A DNA stretch of 64,000 nucleotides from Bradyrhizobium diversitatis (GTDB lineage Bacteria > Pseudomonadota > Alphaproteobacteria > Rhizobiales > Xanthobacteraceae), in contig NZ_JACEGD010000021.1 in the NCBI RefSeq assembly GCF_016031635.1, positions 1-64,000 on the forward strand, written 5' to 3'. The notes below the pieces were generated by a model. The model searched no databases, was not told where the DNA came from, and saw nothing but the letters and a program-made list of their open reading frames with translations. The first letter of the stretch is position 1. Each line of letters begins with the position of its first letter. Below, piece by piece: positions 33,822 to 41,159 of the stretch. Both the position numbers and the translations under genes were made by a program.

Positions 33822-34942
33822 GTCAGGATCGGTCAAGGTTCACCGACGTCGCCGCTGTGTCGGCTATCGCCAGTCCGTGGTGGCTGCCGTACCTGGAGGC
33901 ATTCTCCAAAGACACGGCTCTTCTACTGCCACCGGCAGGCCTCGCTTACATCGTCATCAAGAGCCAAACCGAGGCTGCCAACTCAATCGGCATCACGGTG
34001 CCGCAGCTCAAATCGCGCATCAAACTCTATAATGAGCGCGGATTGGGCTCCAAGGCTGCTCTGGAGGCCGACGAGATCGTTTTCCCGGACCTGCCGTCCA
34101 GTGAGCTTCCTGCGGAAGATCTCATAGAGCAGGCCTGCAAGAGGTTTGAGAGCCATCTGAGCGCACGTGATGCGCGGCGCTGGATGGAGATCAAGGTCAA
34201 ATCGAACAAGCCTATGGCAGTCTGCTTCATGGGCGACCCGCACGTGGACAACAACGGCTGCAATTGGCCGCTGCTGCGCCGTGATATCGGCATTCTGGAG
34301 CGCACCGAGGGCCTCTATGCCGTAAATATCGGCGATCTTACCGATAATTGGGTGGGTCGACTCGTCCGCCTCTACGCCGATCAGGAAATGTCAAAGAAGC
34401 AGGCATGGAAGCTTGCCAAGTACATTCTGAAGGACTGCAACATCAAGTGGCTCTGCCACATTCTCGGCAACCATGACGCATGGAATGATGGGCCATATCT
34501 GATCAAGGCCAATGCACGGCCGACGGTCCCGGTCGAAGACTGGCAATCACGCTTCCAGATCGCGTTTCCGAACGGTCAACGCGTCCGCTTCCATGCGGCT
34601 CACGACTTTCCAGGCTCTTCCATCTGGAACAAGATGCACGGGCCGCAGAAGGCGTCCATGCTGCTTGAGCAAGCCGATATCTTCGCCTGCGGCCACAAGC
34701 ATGAATGGGCGATCAACCAGAGCGAAAATGCTCAGCGCGGCTTCGTCTATCATCTGATCCGAGCCCGCGGGTACAAGTTCATAGACTCCTATGCTGACCA
34801 GCTTGGCTATCCCAGCCAGAAGTTCGGCGCCTCCATCACCGCTGTGATCGACCCGACCCGCGATGATGTTGGCCGCATCAGGTGCTTTGCTGATCTTGAG
34901 GAGGCGTCCGAGTTCCTGACGTGGAAGCGGGGGCGAGTGTGA
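33806..34942 (+). CDS. Metallophosphoesterase with membrane-like N-terminal fusion
   Basis: Residues from about 135 on form a calcineurin-type phosphoesterase: GDPHVDNNG, NIGDLTDNW, ILGNHDAW and ACGHKHEW supply the two-metal site. Before it is a helix-turn-helix-like stretch, QTEAANSIGITVPQLKSRIKLYNERGL, normal for phage members. The first 50 residues (ASPWWLPYLEAFSKDTALLLPPAGLAYIVIK) look like a phage membrane protein fused in frame. Phage homologues occur near structural or lysis genes; substrate unknown. Confidence 0.75.
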   Translation: MSPGSRQDRSRFTDVAAVSAIASPWWLPYLEAFSKDTALLLPPAGLAYIVIKSQTEAANSIGITVPQLKSRIKLYNERGLGSKAALEADEIVFPDLPSSELPAEDLIEQACKRFESHLSARDARRWMEIKVKSNKPMAVCFMGDPHVDNNGCNWPLLRRDIGILERTEGLYAVNIGDLTDNWVGRLVRLYADQEMSKKQAWKLAKYILKDCNIKWLCHILGNHDAWNDGPYLIKANARPTVPVEDWQSRFQIAFPNGQRVRFHAAHDFPGSSIWNKMHGPQKASMLLEQADIFACGHKHEWAINQSENAQRGFVYHLIRARGYKFIDSYADQLGYPSQKFGASITAVIDPTRDDVGRIRCFADLEEASEFLTWKRGRV

Positions 34943-35379
34943 CCTATCGAATCCGCGAAGTCGACGCCTCTGACGATGAGGTAGCCGACATCATCCGCGC
35001 GTTCAATCGCGAGACCGGAGACTTCCCTGACCTTACTGACGGCGAGCTCGATGGCTTCCACTGCTATTGGTGGCTGGCCTATCTCGGGAAGGAGCCGGTC
35101 GGGTTCGCGGGCATGGTGCCGTCGCAGCGCTACAAGAACGCGGGCTATCTGAAGCGGGCCGGTGTTGCGCCTGGGCACCGCGGCAACGGCCTACAGTTGC
35201 GGTTCTTCAAGGTTCGCGAGCGCAAGGCTCGGTCAATCGGCTGGGAATTTCTCGTCTCAGAGACCACCGACACCGTCTATTCGGCCAACAACTTCATTCG
35301 TGCCGGATATCGGCTCTTTGAGCCGGAATGCCGGTGGGCGTTCAATAATTCGCTCTATTGGAAAAAGCAACTCATCTAA
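34939..35379 (+). CDS. GNAT family acetyltransferase
   Basis: A 146-residue acyl-CoA N-acyltransferase with core motif RAGVAPGHRGNGLQLRFFKV (acetyl-CoA loop) and VYSANNFIRAGYRLFEPE (motif B). GTG at 34939 overlaps the upstream stop (GTGA), so the two genes are coupled; a GTG at 34921 is the alternative. Substrate unknown; phage-borne GNATs can modify host proteins or toxins. Confidence 0.82.
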   Translation: MTYRIREVDASDDEVADIIRAFNRETGDFPDLTDGELDGFHCYWWLAYLGKEPVGFAGMVPSQRYKNAGYLKRAGVAPGHRGNGLQLRFFKVRERKARSIGWEFLVSETTDTVYSANNFIRAGYRLFEPECRWAFNNSLYWKKQLI

Positions 35380-35404
35380 CTCTCTACATCATCGGAGACC
35401 CACC

Positions 35405-35779
35405 ATGCTTCGCAAGTTCTTTGCGGCGGCACTCTTTGTGCTTGCCTCTTCGCCGGCCTTTGCCGCCAGCAAGATGTACATCTCGGAATACACCAACACC
35501 GGCCTTGCGATCGGGCAACTTGTGCAGGTCGCAAGCGAGCCAGCGATTACCGACCAGCCTCCGGTAGACTACAGCGGTGGTGTCGCGTCGTCCGCAGCAT
35601 TCAACGCATCCACGAACATCGTTCGGGTCCTATGCACATCGACCTGCTCGATCAAGTTTGGCACCAGCCCGACGGCGACGACATCCAACAAGCCGCTCGC
35701 CGCTGGTAATCCCGAATATTTTGCAGTCCCGGTCGGACAAGCATTCAAGATCTCGGTCATTTCAAACACTGATTTCTAA
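35405..35779 (+). CDS. Exported phage-type protein
   Basis: A 124-residue protein with a clear Sec signal (MLRKFFAAALFVLASSPAFA, cleavage after AFA-A). The mature part is Ser/Thr/Ala-rich with LCTSTCSIKFGTSPTATTSN, beta-rich with a possible disulfide. Similar short secreted proteins occur in rhizobial prophages near tail genes. CGGAGA precedes the ATG. Confidence 0.65.
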   Translation: MLRKFFAAALFVLASSPAFAASKMYISEYTNTGLAIGQLVQVASEPAITDQPPVDYSGGVASSAAFNASTNIVRVLCTSTCSIKFGTSPTATTSNKPLAAGNPEYFAVPVGQAFKISVISNTDF

Positions 35780-35832
35780 GCGGACGGCTGGCTTTCTCAA
35801 TCTCGTCTATCGTCATGAATGTTTTCCCCTGC

Positions 35833-36042
35833 TCAATGAGCCTGACTGACGAGTTCGTTCAGCCTGGTCTTCTCGCGCTCGATGTTGGTCCGGAGGTTCT
35901 GCCGCTGGTCGGCGCCGATCGCCTTCGCGTAGTTCTCCGTCATCTCCAGCAGGTTGTGGCAGGCGCGGCCGATCGCGGTCTCGGCTCCGTGCGCCATCGC
36001 CAGCTTCTTCAGCATGGAGCGGGTCTCGGTGAGGTCGGTCAT
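35833..36042 (-). CDS. Small helical phage-type protein
   Basis: A 69-residue protein MTDLTETRSMLKKLAMAHGAETAIGRACHNL, ending ERTRLNELV-like helix; no hydrophobic segment. Start ATG overlaps the stop of the truncated GIY-YIG-type frame upstream (ATGA). Paralogues are frequent in Bradyrhizobium genomic islands, in my recollection; function unknown. Confidence 0.65.
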   Translation of the reverse strand: MTDLTETRSMLKKLAMAHGAETAIGRACHNLLEMTENYAKAIGADQRQNLRTNIEREKTRLNELVSQAH

Positions 36043-36142
36043 GTTGATCTCCTTGCTTCGTCCTGCGCGATCCAGTCGCGGATAGGGGTGGAGAAAAGGA
36101 ACCATTCGCCGTTGACCCGGTATTCGGCGAATTGCTCGTGCA
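36039..36142 (-). pseudogene. C-terminal remnant of a T5orf172/GIY-YIG-type protein
   Basis: The frame reads LHEQFAEYRVNGEWFLFSTPIRDWI, the characteristic end of T5orf172 (Mug113-like GIY-YIG) proteins: the His-Glu-x-Phe helix and NGEWF are diagnostic. Everything upstream has been replaced by the repeat at 36143-36221, so only about 34 residues remain. Confidence 0.6.
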
Positions 36143-36221
36143 GGCAAGCCAGCATAAGTGCTCGTGGCGCGAAGCGAGCGAAGGCTGTCGCGCCGTAGCC
36201 CGCAGGGCGTAGGCGGACTGG
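36143..36221. repeat. Direct repeat unit 1 (120-bp period)
   Basis: 79-bp unit GGCAAGCCAGCATAAGTGCT... ending GGCGGACTGG, repeated at 36263-36341 with three visible substitutions. It contains the near-palindromic CGTAGCCCGCAGGGCGTAG. It abuts the truncated GIY-YIG remnant. Confidence 0.85.
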
Positions 36222-36262
36222 ATCCGAACGTGGGCCACCTACCGCTTCGCGAGCTACGGCTC

Positions 36263-36341
36263 GGCAAGCCAGCATAAGTGCTCGTGGCGCGAAGTGAGCG
36301 AAGGCTGCCGCGCCGTAGCCCACAGGGCGTAGGCGGACTGG
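36263..36341. repeat. Direct repeat unit 2 (120-bp period)
   Basis: Second copy, offset by exactly 120 bases from unit 1; the 41 bases between the units (36222-36262) are not repeated. The unit ends 14 bases before the stop codon of the inverted monooxygenase fragment. Confidence 0.85.
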
Positions 36342-36354
36342 CTCTCAACGTACG

Positions 36355-36561
36355 CTACCCCATCATCTCCCGCACCATCGGCACCACCTTCCGCCCATAG
36401 AGCTCGATGCTCCGCATCAGCTTCTCGTGCGGCAGCGGCCCGGCCGAGTACTTCAGCTGAAACCGCGAGATCCCGAGCGCCTTTGCCGTCTTCGCGATCT
36501 TCCGCGCCACCGTTTCCGGCGAGCCGACATAGAGCGAACCATGCTCGGCCTCGCTCACGAA
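36355..36561 (-). pseudogene. LLM-class monooxygenase, C-terminal fragment (inverted)
   Basis: Reads FVSEAEHGSLYVGSPETVARK, then ISRFQLKYSAGPLPHEKL and ends KVVPMVREMMG, the normal C-terminus of the monooxygenase whose N-terminal part ends at 30242. The strand is opposite to that fragment. No start codon in a sensible place, so it is not a gene on its own. Confidence 0.92.
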
Positions 36562-37133
36562 CGCCGCAGCGGGTTTGGATTGACGTGCTGCTCTATACCG
36601 GCCTGCGCCGCGGCGATGCCGCCGAAGTCGGCCCCGGCCACATCAAGAACGGCCATGTCGAGATACTGACCGAGAAGAGCCAGGAGACGATCCTGGTCGT
36701 CTTGCCGATCCTGGACGTGCTGCAAGCAACGCTCGATGTCGGCCCGATCGGGACCGAGACGTGGATCGTCGGCGAGCGCGGCCATTCCTTCACGAAGGAG
36801 TCCTTCGGCAACGCCTTCTCCGAGGCCGCCAGCGCAGCCGGCGTGAAGAAGAGCGCCCATGGTGTGCGGAAGATCGCGGCCACCATTGCGGCTGAGAACG
36901 GCGCCACGGAAGCCGAGCTGGATGCCATCTTCGGATGGACTGGCGGGCGCATGGCGGCACACTACACGAAGACTGCGAACCGGGCTCGGCTCGCGAAGAA
37001 AGCGGCGGAAAAGCTGAAATCTATTCCCGCACCGGAGTTGAAAGTAAGGGCGTCGTCTGATAAAATTCAGACAAATCAACCCACTAGCGAAAGGCTGGTG
37101 GGGGAGGCAGGACTCGAACCTGCGAAGCCATGA
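36561..37133 (+). pseudogene. Tyrosine integrase, catalytic C-terminal fragment
   Basis: 190 codons from TPQRVWIDVLLYTGLRRGDAAE (first catalytic Arg) through SAHGVRKIAATI (His-x-x-Arg) to GRMAAHYTKTANRARLA (catalytic Tyr). It lacks the arm- and core-binding domains, which lie inverted at 30243-30795. Its last codons and stop lie within the 3' part of tRNA-Tyr, placing the attachment core inside the integrase gene. Confidence 0.92.
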
Positions 37134-37181
37134 GGCGGCTGATTTACAGTCAGCTCCCTTTGCCACTCGGGACACTCCCCC
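37096..37181 (-). tRNA. tRNA-Tyr (anticodon GTA)
   Basis: 86-nt class II tRNA on the minus strand: acceptor GGGGGAG with CTCCCCC, anticodon loop CTGTAAA, long variable arm, T-arm CAGGTTCGAGTCCTG, encoded CCA. The integrase fragment reads into its 3' end, the usual integration site geometry. Confidence 0.97.
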
Positions 37182-37387
37182 GCTCGACGGCAGCACAATC
37201 GGGCCGGACCTTGCCGGCGACCGAAGTCGGCCATGGAACGTGAAGGCCGCGACAACCCGGATCGGGGCGCGACCGGGCGCGTTTATGGGCGATGCGGTGG
37301 GGCAAAGTCAACCGAGGCGGACAGCTAAAATCGCCCTCGCAGCCACCGAAATTGCCATATTCCGGAACCCATGACAGAAGCGAGCCC

Positions 37388-38218
37388 ATGAAGGATCGAA
37401 AATTCGGCCCCAAGGGGGCTCGCGGCGGGGCTAAGCCCTTCAACCGGCCCGGGAAATCGGCCGGCCGCTCGGCGTGGCGCGACCGTGATTCGCAGCTCGA
37501 CGGACCCGTCATCCTCTATGGCTGGCACACCGTCACCATGGCGCTGGCCAACCCTCGGCGCCGGATCCGCAAGCTGACGCTGACCGAGAACGCCGCAAGG
37601 CGCCTTGCGGAGGAGAACATCGAGGCCCGCGTGGCGCCGGAGATCGTGCGGCCCCAGGAGATCGACCGGCTGCTGTCGCCCGATGCCGTGCACCAGGGCC
37701 TCTTGGCCGAGGCCGATCCCCTGCCCTCGCCGGATATCGAGACCCTGACGCAGGAAGGCATGGTGCTGGTGCTCGACCAGATCACCGATCCCCACAATGT
37801 CGGCGCCATCCTGCGCTCGGCCGCAGCGTTCGCGGTGAAGGCGATCGTCACTACTGCGCGGCACAGTCCGGAAGCGACCGGCGTGCTGGCCAAGGCCGCC
37901 TCCGGCGCGCTGGAGCTGGTCCCGATGATCACCGTGCAAAACCTCGCCCGTGCACTCACCGCGCTGAACGATCGCGGCTTCCAGACCGTCGGCCTCGACA
38001 GCGAGGGCAGCGAGGATATCAGCGATGTCGTGTTGCGCCAGCCGCTTGCACTCGTGCTCGGCGCCGAAGGCAAGGGCCTCAGGCAATTGACCCGCGAGAC
38101 CTGCAGCGTCGTAGCCCGGCTCGACATGCCCGGCGAGATCAAGAGCCTCAACGTCTCGAACGCCGCCGTGCTCGCGCTCTACGTCGGCGCGAGCCGGCTG
38201 GGGCTGATGAAGCGCTAG
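37388..38218 (+). CDS. rlmB: 23S rRNA 2'-O-methyltransferase, SpoU/TrmH family
   Basis: A 276-residue SPOUT methyltransferase. An N-terminal substrate-binding domain (LYGWHTVTMALANPRRRIRKL) precedes the three SpoU motifs: DQITDPHNVGAILRSA, LVLGAEGKGL and IKSLNVSNAAVLALY. By similarity it methylates a conserved guanosine of 23S rRNA. The ATG at 37388 follows GAAGCGAG and gives the basic, Gly-rich leader usual in this group. Other TrmH-family targets cannot be excluded. Confidence 0.87.
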   Translation: MKDRKFGPKGARGGAKPFNRPGKSAGRSAWRDRDSQLDGPVILYGWHTVTMALANPRRRIRKLTLTENAARRLAEENIEARVAPEIVRPQEIDRLLSPDAVHQGLLAEADPLPSPDIETLTQEGMVLVLDQITDPHNVGAILRSAAAFAVKAIVTTARHSPEATGVLAKAASGALELVPMITVQNLARALTALNDRGFQTVGLDSEGSEDISDVVLRQPLALVLGAEGKGLRQLTRETCSVVARLDMPGEIKSLNVSNAAVLALYVGASRLGLMKR

Positions 38219-38227
38219 CTAGCGCTT
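38210..38227 (+). terminator. Palindrome over the rlmB stop codon
   Basis: AAGCGCTAGCTAGCGCTT is a perfect 18-bp palindrome containing the stop codon. It lacks a strong T tract, so termination is only possible. Confidence 0.4.
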
Positions 38228-38426
38228 TAGCGCCGCGCATATCCGGACGATGCCATACTACGCCTGTTTTGCCCGACGGATCAATCGAAATCTCTGTTTT
38301 TCCGAAATTGGGGCTCGAACAACGAGCCAGTGAGCGAGGATCGCTCATGTCGGGCTCATTGCGCTTCAAGTCCTTGATTTCACTGTTCCCGGCTACTGTG
38401 CATGGGGTTGTTTTGAAGATAAAGCA

Positions 38427-38459
38427 AAGCGCCCGTCCGCATCACGCGAACGGGCGCTT
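38427..38459 (-). terminator. Hairpin terminator of the Gly/Tyr-rich protein gene
   Basis: AAGCGCCCGT and ACGGGCGCTT form a perfect 10-bp stem with a 13-base loop; on the minus strand it is followed by TGCTTTATCTT. Lies just after the 38484-39008 gene. Confidence 0.7.
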
Positions 38460-38483
38460 CGCAAATCTCGACCCGATCAGAGA

Positions 38484-39008
38484 TCAGTAATGGCGGCGCA
38501 GCGCGCGGTGACCGCCGTGATAATGCGGCGCGTTGCGATAGGCGTAGCCGTGGCGATGAGCGTAGCCATAGCGCGGACCGTGGCCGTAGTGCACGCGCGG
38601 CAGATAGCCGTAGCGGGGGCCGTAGCCGTAACGATACGGACGGTAGTACGGGCGGCGATAGGGGTAAGCGGCCGGCGGCGCGACCGCGGCGGCACGATAG
38701 CCGTAGCCGTAATTGGCGGGCGCAACGACCGCATCCTCACGGTAGGTCGGATACGGCGCGAACGCGCCCGGACCGGTATAGGTCGGGCCCTGGTTCACGT
38801 AGTAATACTGCGTGGTCGGCTCGGCGAGACGCTCATAGGCGCCATAACCGTAGCCGTAGCCATACCCATAGCCGCCGCAGCCGGTGTTGCAGCCGGAATA
38901 GACCGGCGCAACGGGCGCGCACGTGGTGAAGCCGCAGGCCGCGGCGGGCGCGGTGGCTGCGAACGTCACGGCAGCTGCCGCGACCAGTCCCGAAATCATC
39001 TGACGCAT
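38484..39008 (-). CDS. Exported Gly/Tyr-rich protein
   Basis: A 174-residue protein with a Sec signal (MRQMISGLVAAAAVTFAATAPAAA) and a low-complexity body of GYGYGYG, YRPYRYGYG and His-Tyr-Gly repeats, with four Cys shortly after the signal. Typical of rhizobial envelope proteins of unknown role. Start at ATG 39008, preceded by CAGGAGAG. Confidence 0.7.
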   Translation of the reverse strand: MRQMISGLVAAAAVTFAATAPAAACGFTTCAPVAPVYSGCNTGCGGYGYGYGYGYGAYERLAEPTTQYYYVNQGPTYTGPGAFAPYPTYREDAVVAPANYGYGYRAAAVAPPAAYPYRRPYYRPYRYGYGPRYGYLPRVHYGHGPRYGYAHRHGYAYRNAPHYHGGHRALRRHY

Positions 39009-39049
39009 TACTCTCTCCTGTTGATTTCCGTTTTTTCGATTTACGTTTT

Positions 39050-39529
39050 TCAACCCGGCGGCCTGCCGGGCAGCTCTGTGTGCGGCCGCGGCCGAGGCGG
39101 CCGTGGACGCTCGTTGATCTCGGGCGCGTAGATCACCGGCGGAGGATCGACGGGCGGGTCCATCTGCACGGGCAGCGGCGCGGACGACGCACCCCAGCTC
39201 TCGTGGTAGCTCTCGGCCGGTTTCGGCAGTTTGCGGTTCGCAGGCGGCTCGACCTCGAGCCGGCCATAGCCGGGCCGCAAGCCCAGCGTCGGATAATAAT
39301 GACCGACGTTATCGGGCTGCCGCTCTGCGATATAGCGTCCGCCATAGATCGTGGGCTGCACCTGCTGGTTCTTGCCCAGGCCCCAGACGCCCTCGACCAC
39401 GGCGTAGGACGCATCGATGTTGTTGATGATGATCGGCACGCCGGGACGGCCCGGAACGACGATTTCGGATTCGGCAAACACCGTTGCAGGTAGTCCGATG
39501 AGAAAGGCGGCGAGCATCACAGCGCGCAT
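39050..39529 (-). CDS. Exported Pro-rich protein
   Basis: A 159-residue protein with signal MRAVMLAAFLIGLPATVFA, a folded-looking part (VPIIINNIDASYAVVEGVWGLG; IYGGRYIAERQPDNVGHYYPTLG) and a Pro/Arg-rich C-terminus. Co-directional with the Gly/Tyr-rich gene 40 bases downstream. Function unknown. Confidence 0.7.
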   Translation of the reverse strand: MRAVMLAAFLIGLPATVFAESEIVVPGRPGVPIIINNIDASYAVVEGVWGLGKNQQVQPTIYGGRYIAERQPDNVGHYYPTLGLRPGYGRLEVEPPANRKLPKPAESYHESWGASSAPLPVQMDPPVDPPPVIYAPEINERPRPPRPRPHTELPGRPPG

Positions 39530-39811
39530 GAGAGGATCCCGGTTGTCCGGCGCCACGCTATCTGATCGCAACGCAGAGAGGGTTAAGGCCTGCTCACCAA
39601 TTTCCGGTAAGCCTAATGCGTAAGGGTTGCGCGCCGCTCAAATGCTGCAAAGCAAGCTAGCGAAGTGTTAACGGCGCGCGCTCCGCCGCCGGAACAGCGC
39701 CGCCGCGCTCACATCCGTTTGACTATTTGCTCGCGAAAATCCCACGGTTGCATCGGAACGTCCTGCGCCGTCAGCGTTTAGCTCCCGTCAACAAAATGGG
39801 AGCGAACAACC

Positions 39812-40285
39812 ATGAACATCAAGCTTCTCGGGGCCACGGCGATTGCAGCGACCATGCTGGCAGGCTCCGCCATGGCGCAGGCGGTCGTCACCAATCCCGG
39901 CCGCTGCTCGGCGCAATTCCCCAACGCCAGCTGCCAGAACCTCGGCCCCGGAAACCCGTACACCGATAGCGGCTATCGGCATCGCCGCGCGTCCTATCGT
40001 CAGGCCAATAGCGACTGGAATAACGACTGGAACAGGAGCCGCACCGGCTTCTGGCCGACCGACGTCGCCGCGGGCGTTGCCGGTGCCGCGATCGGCACCG
40101 CTGGCGCGATCGCCTCCGCCCCATTCCGCGCCTGGGACAATTCCTACGCCTATGACAATTCGTGGGACCGCGGCTGGAACAATCGTGGATGGGACAACCG
40201 CACCTACGCCCAGCGCAACGGCTTCGTCTGTACGCCCGGGACCTGGTTCAAGGGCGAAGACGGCCGCCGGCACATCTGCCAATAG
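39812..40285 (+). CDS. Exported hypothetical protein
   Basis: A 157-residue protein with signal MNIKLLGATAIAATMLAGSAMA, two Cys in the N-terminal mature part, an Asn/Trp/Arg-rich middle (WNNDWNRSRTGFWP) and a glycine-zipper-like segment DVAAGVAGAAIGTAGAIASAP. Pairs with a strong terminator at 40313. Bradyrhizobium-type envelope protein. Confidence 0.7.
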   Translation: MNIKLLGATAIAATMLAGSAMAQAVVTNPGRCSAQFPNASCQNLGPGNPYTDSGYRHRRASYRQANSDWNNDWNRSRTGFWPTDVAAGVAGAAIGTAGAIASAPFRAWDNSYAYDNSWDRGWNNRGWDNRTYAQRNGFVCTPGTWFKGEDGRRHICQ

Positions 40286-40312
40286 GGCAACGAAAGTGAG
40301 CGCGATGAACCA

Positions 40313-40330
40313 GGCGGCCTTCGGGCCGCC
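40313..40330 (+). terminator. Terminator hairpin
   Basis: GGCGGCC-TTCG-GGCCGCC, 7-bp perfect stem with a TTCG loop, followed by TGTTTCG; downstream of the secreted-protein gene. Confidence 0.65.
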
Positions 40331-40447
40331 TGTTTCGTGCCTGCATCAATCATCGCGGGTTCTGGCACTTTCCGACCAAGTCTGATATTGCGACGCCCGG
40401 GCGGACAACCGGCGCATATGCCGGGCCCCGCTCCGCTTTCAAGCGTC

Positions 40448-40522
40448 GCCGGCTTAGCTCAGCGGTAGAGCAGCGGTTTTGTAAACCGAAGGTCGGGGGT
40501 TCAATCCCCTCAGCCGGCACCA
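40448..40522 (+). tRNA. tRNA-Thr (anticodon TGT)
   Basis: 75-nt tRNA: acceptor GCCGGC with GCCGGC, D-arm TAGCTCAGCGGTAGAGC, anticodon loop TTTGTAA, T-arm GGGGGTTCAATCCCCT, encoded CCA. Confidence 0.97.
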
Positions 40523-40620
40523 TGGATTTTGCCGAGACCGCGTCGTGGCCTGACGCAAGAACCAAATCATCGGTTCTGCGTTATCCTTTTGCCACAGAGC
40601 CGTCTCGCGGAGGTCTGGCG

Positions 40621-40848
40621 ATGGACCCGAATGATCGAGCAGCCTTAGCCCTATCCGCTGTCGCCTTGGCCATCGCCATTGTGGTTGCATCGACAGTCAC
40701 GTTAGAGCGCGTCAATACCCGTACCGCCAGCAACGACGCACCTCCCGGAACGGTAGGACTTGCGAGGCCTCACCCGCCGCTGGACCGTGCTCCCGGTGAA
40801 CCGATACAGACAACAGGAACGCCGTCTAACGCAAGGCCGCGCCCCTGA
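40621..40848 (+). CDS. Small single-pass membrane protein
   Basis: A 75-residue frame with one hydrophobic helix (AALALSAVALAIAIVVASTV) near the N-terminus and a Pro-rich tail. GGAGGTCTGGCG precedes the ATG. No family recognised. Confidence 0.5.
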   Translation: MDPNDRAALALSAVALAIAIVVASTVTLERVNTRTASNDAPPGTVGLARPHPPLDRAPGEPIQTTGTPSNARPRP

Positions 40849-41159
40849 CCGAACACCGGCCGCGCCGGCACCAGCGCTCGATGCTCCAGCCTCGACCTGA
40901 ACTCTTGCTGCGCTGCTCTGTTCGAAGTGCTCGACACCCGAGCCGCCGATCTCGACCCAAGCATGTTTCGATCCCTCGAACGCACTCCTTCAGCATACCG
41001 GAAATCGATCCTGACGGTTTCGACCGGGTCGAACGTACCGACACCGAAGGGCGCTCCCGTTCGCCGCTGGCAGTCGATGCAATGACATGCCGCGACCAGC
41101 CTGGTCGGTCCCCGAAGCGAAAGTGAAACAGCGCCGCAACTGCATCTGGCATCGATCAT
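40770..41159 (-). pseudogene. GFA/CENP-V-type protein, degraded
   Basis: The first 45 codons match glutathione-dependent formaldehyde-activating enzyme-like proteins: ARCSCGAVSLSLRG (zinc Cys pair) and ACHCIDCQRRTGAPFGVGTF (second zinc site). After VETVRI the frame loses similarity; a shifted frame briefly reads SISGMLKECVRGIE, the expected continuation. The second half, with its FCxxCG zinc ligands, is absent. Coupled to the upstream methyltransferase (ATGA). Confidence 0.6.

Larger units (their letters stand above)
30243..37098. mobile_element. Small integrative element / prophage remnant at tRNA-Tyr
   Basis: Bounded on the right by a tyrosine integrase reading into the 3' end of tRNA-Tyr. 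Contents: D123-type ATP-grasp protein, holin-like, metallophosphoesterase, GNAT and several small phage-type genes with ATGA/GTGA overlaps, but no terminase, portal, capsid or tail genes. Most of it (30243-36562) is inverted relative to an order in which the neighbouring monooxygenase and the integrase are intact. The left attachment repeat was not found by eye, so the exact left edge is unknown; it probably lies in 36100-36355 in present coordinates. Confidence 0.75.

Noticed and set aside
36143..36341. CRISPR-like or satellite array at the island edge
   Set aside because: Just two units with a 41-bp gap; no further copies in tandem.
38490..39131. 213-codon plus-strand frame opposite the Gly/Tyr-rich gene
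   Set aside because: Low-complexity mirror of GGX-TAC repeats; the minus-strand frame has a signal peptide, ribosome site and terminator.
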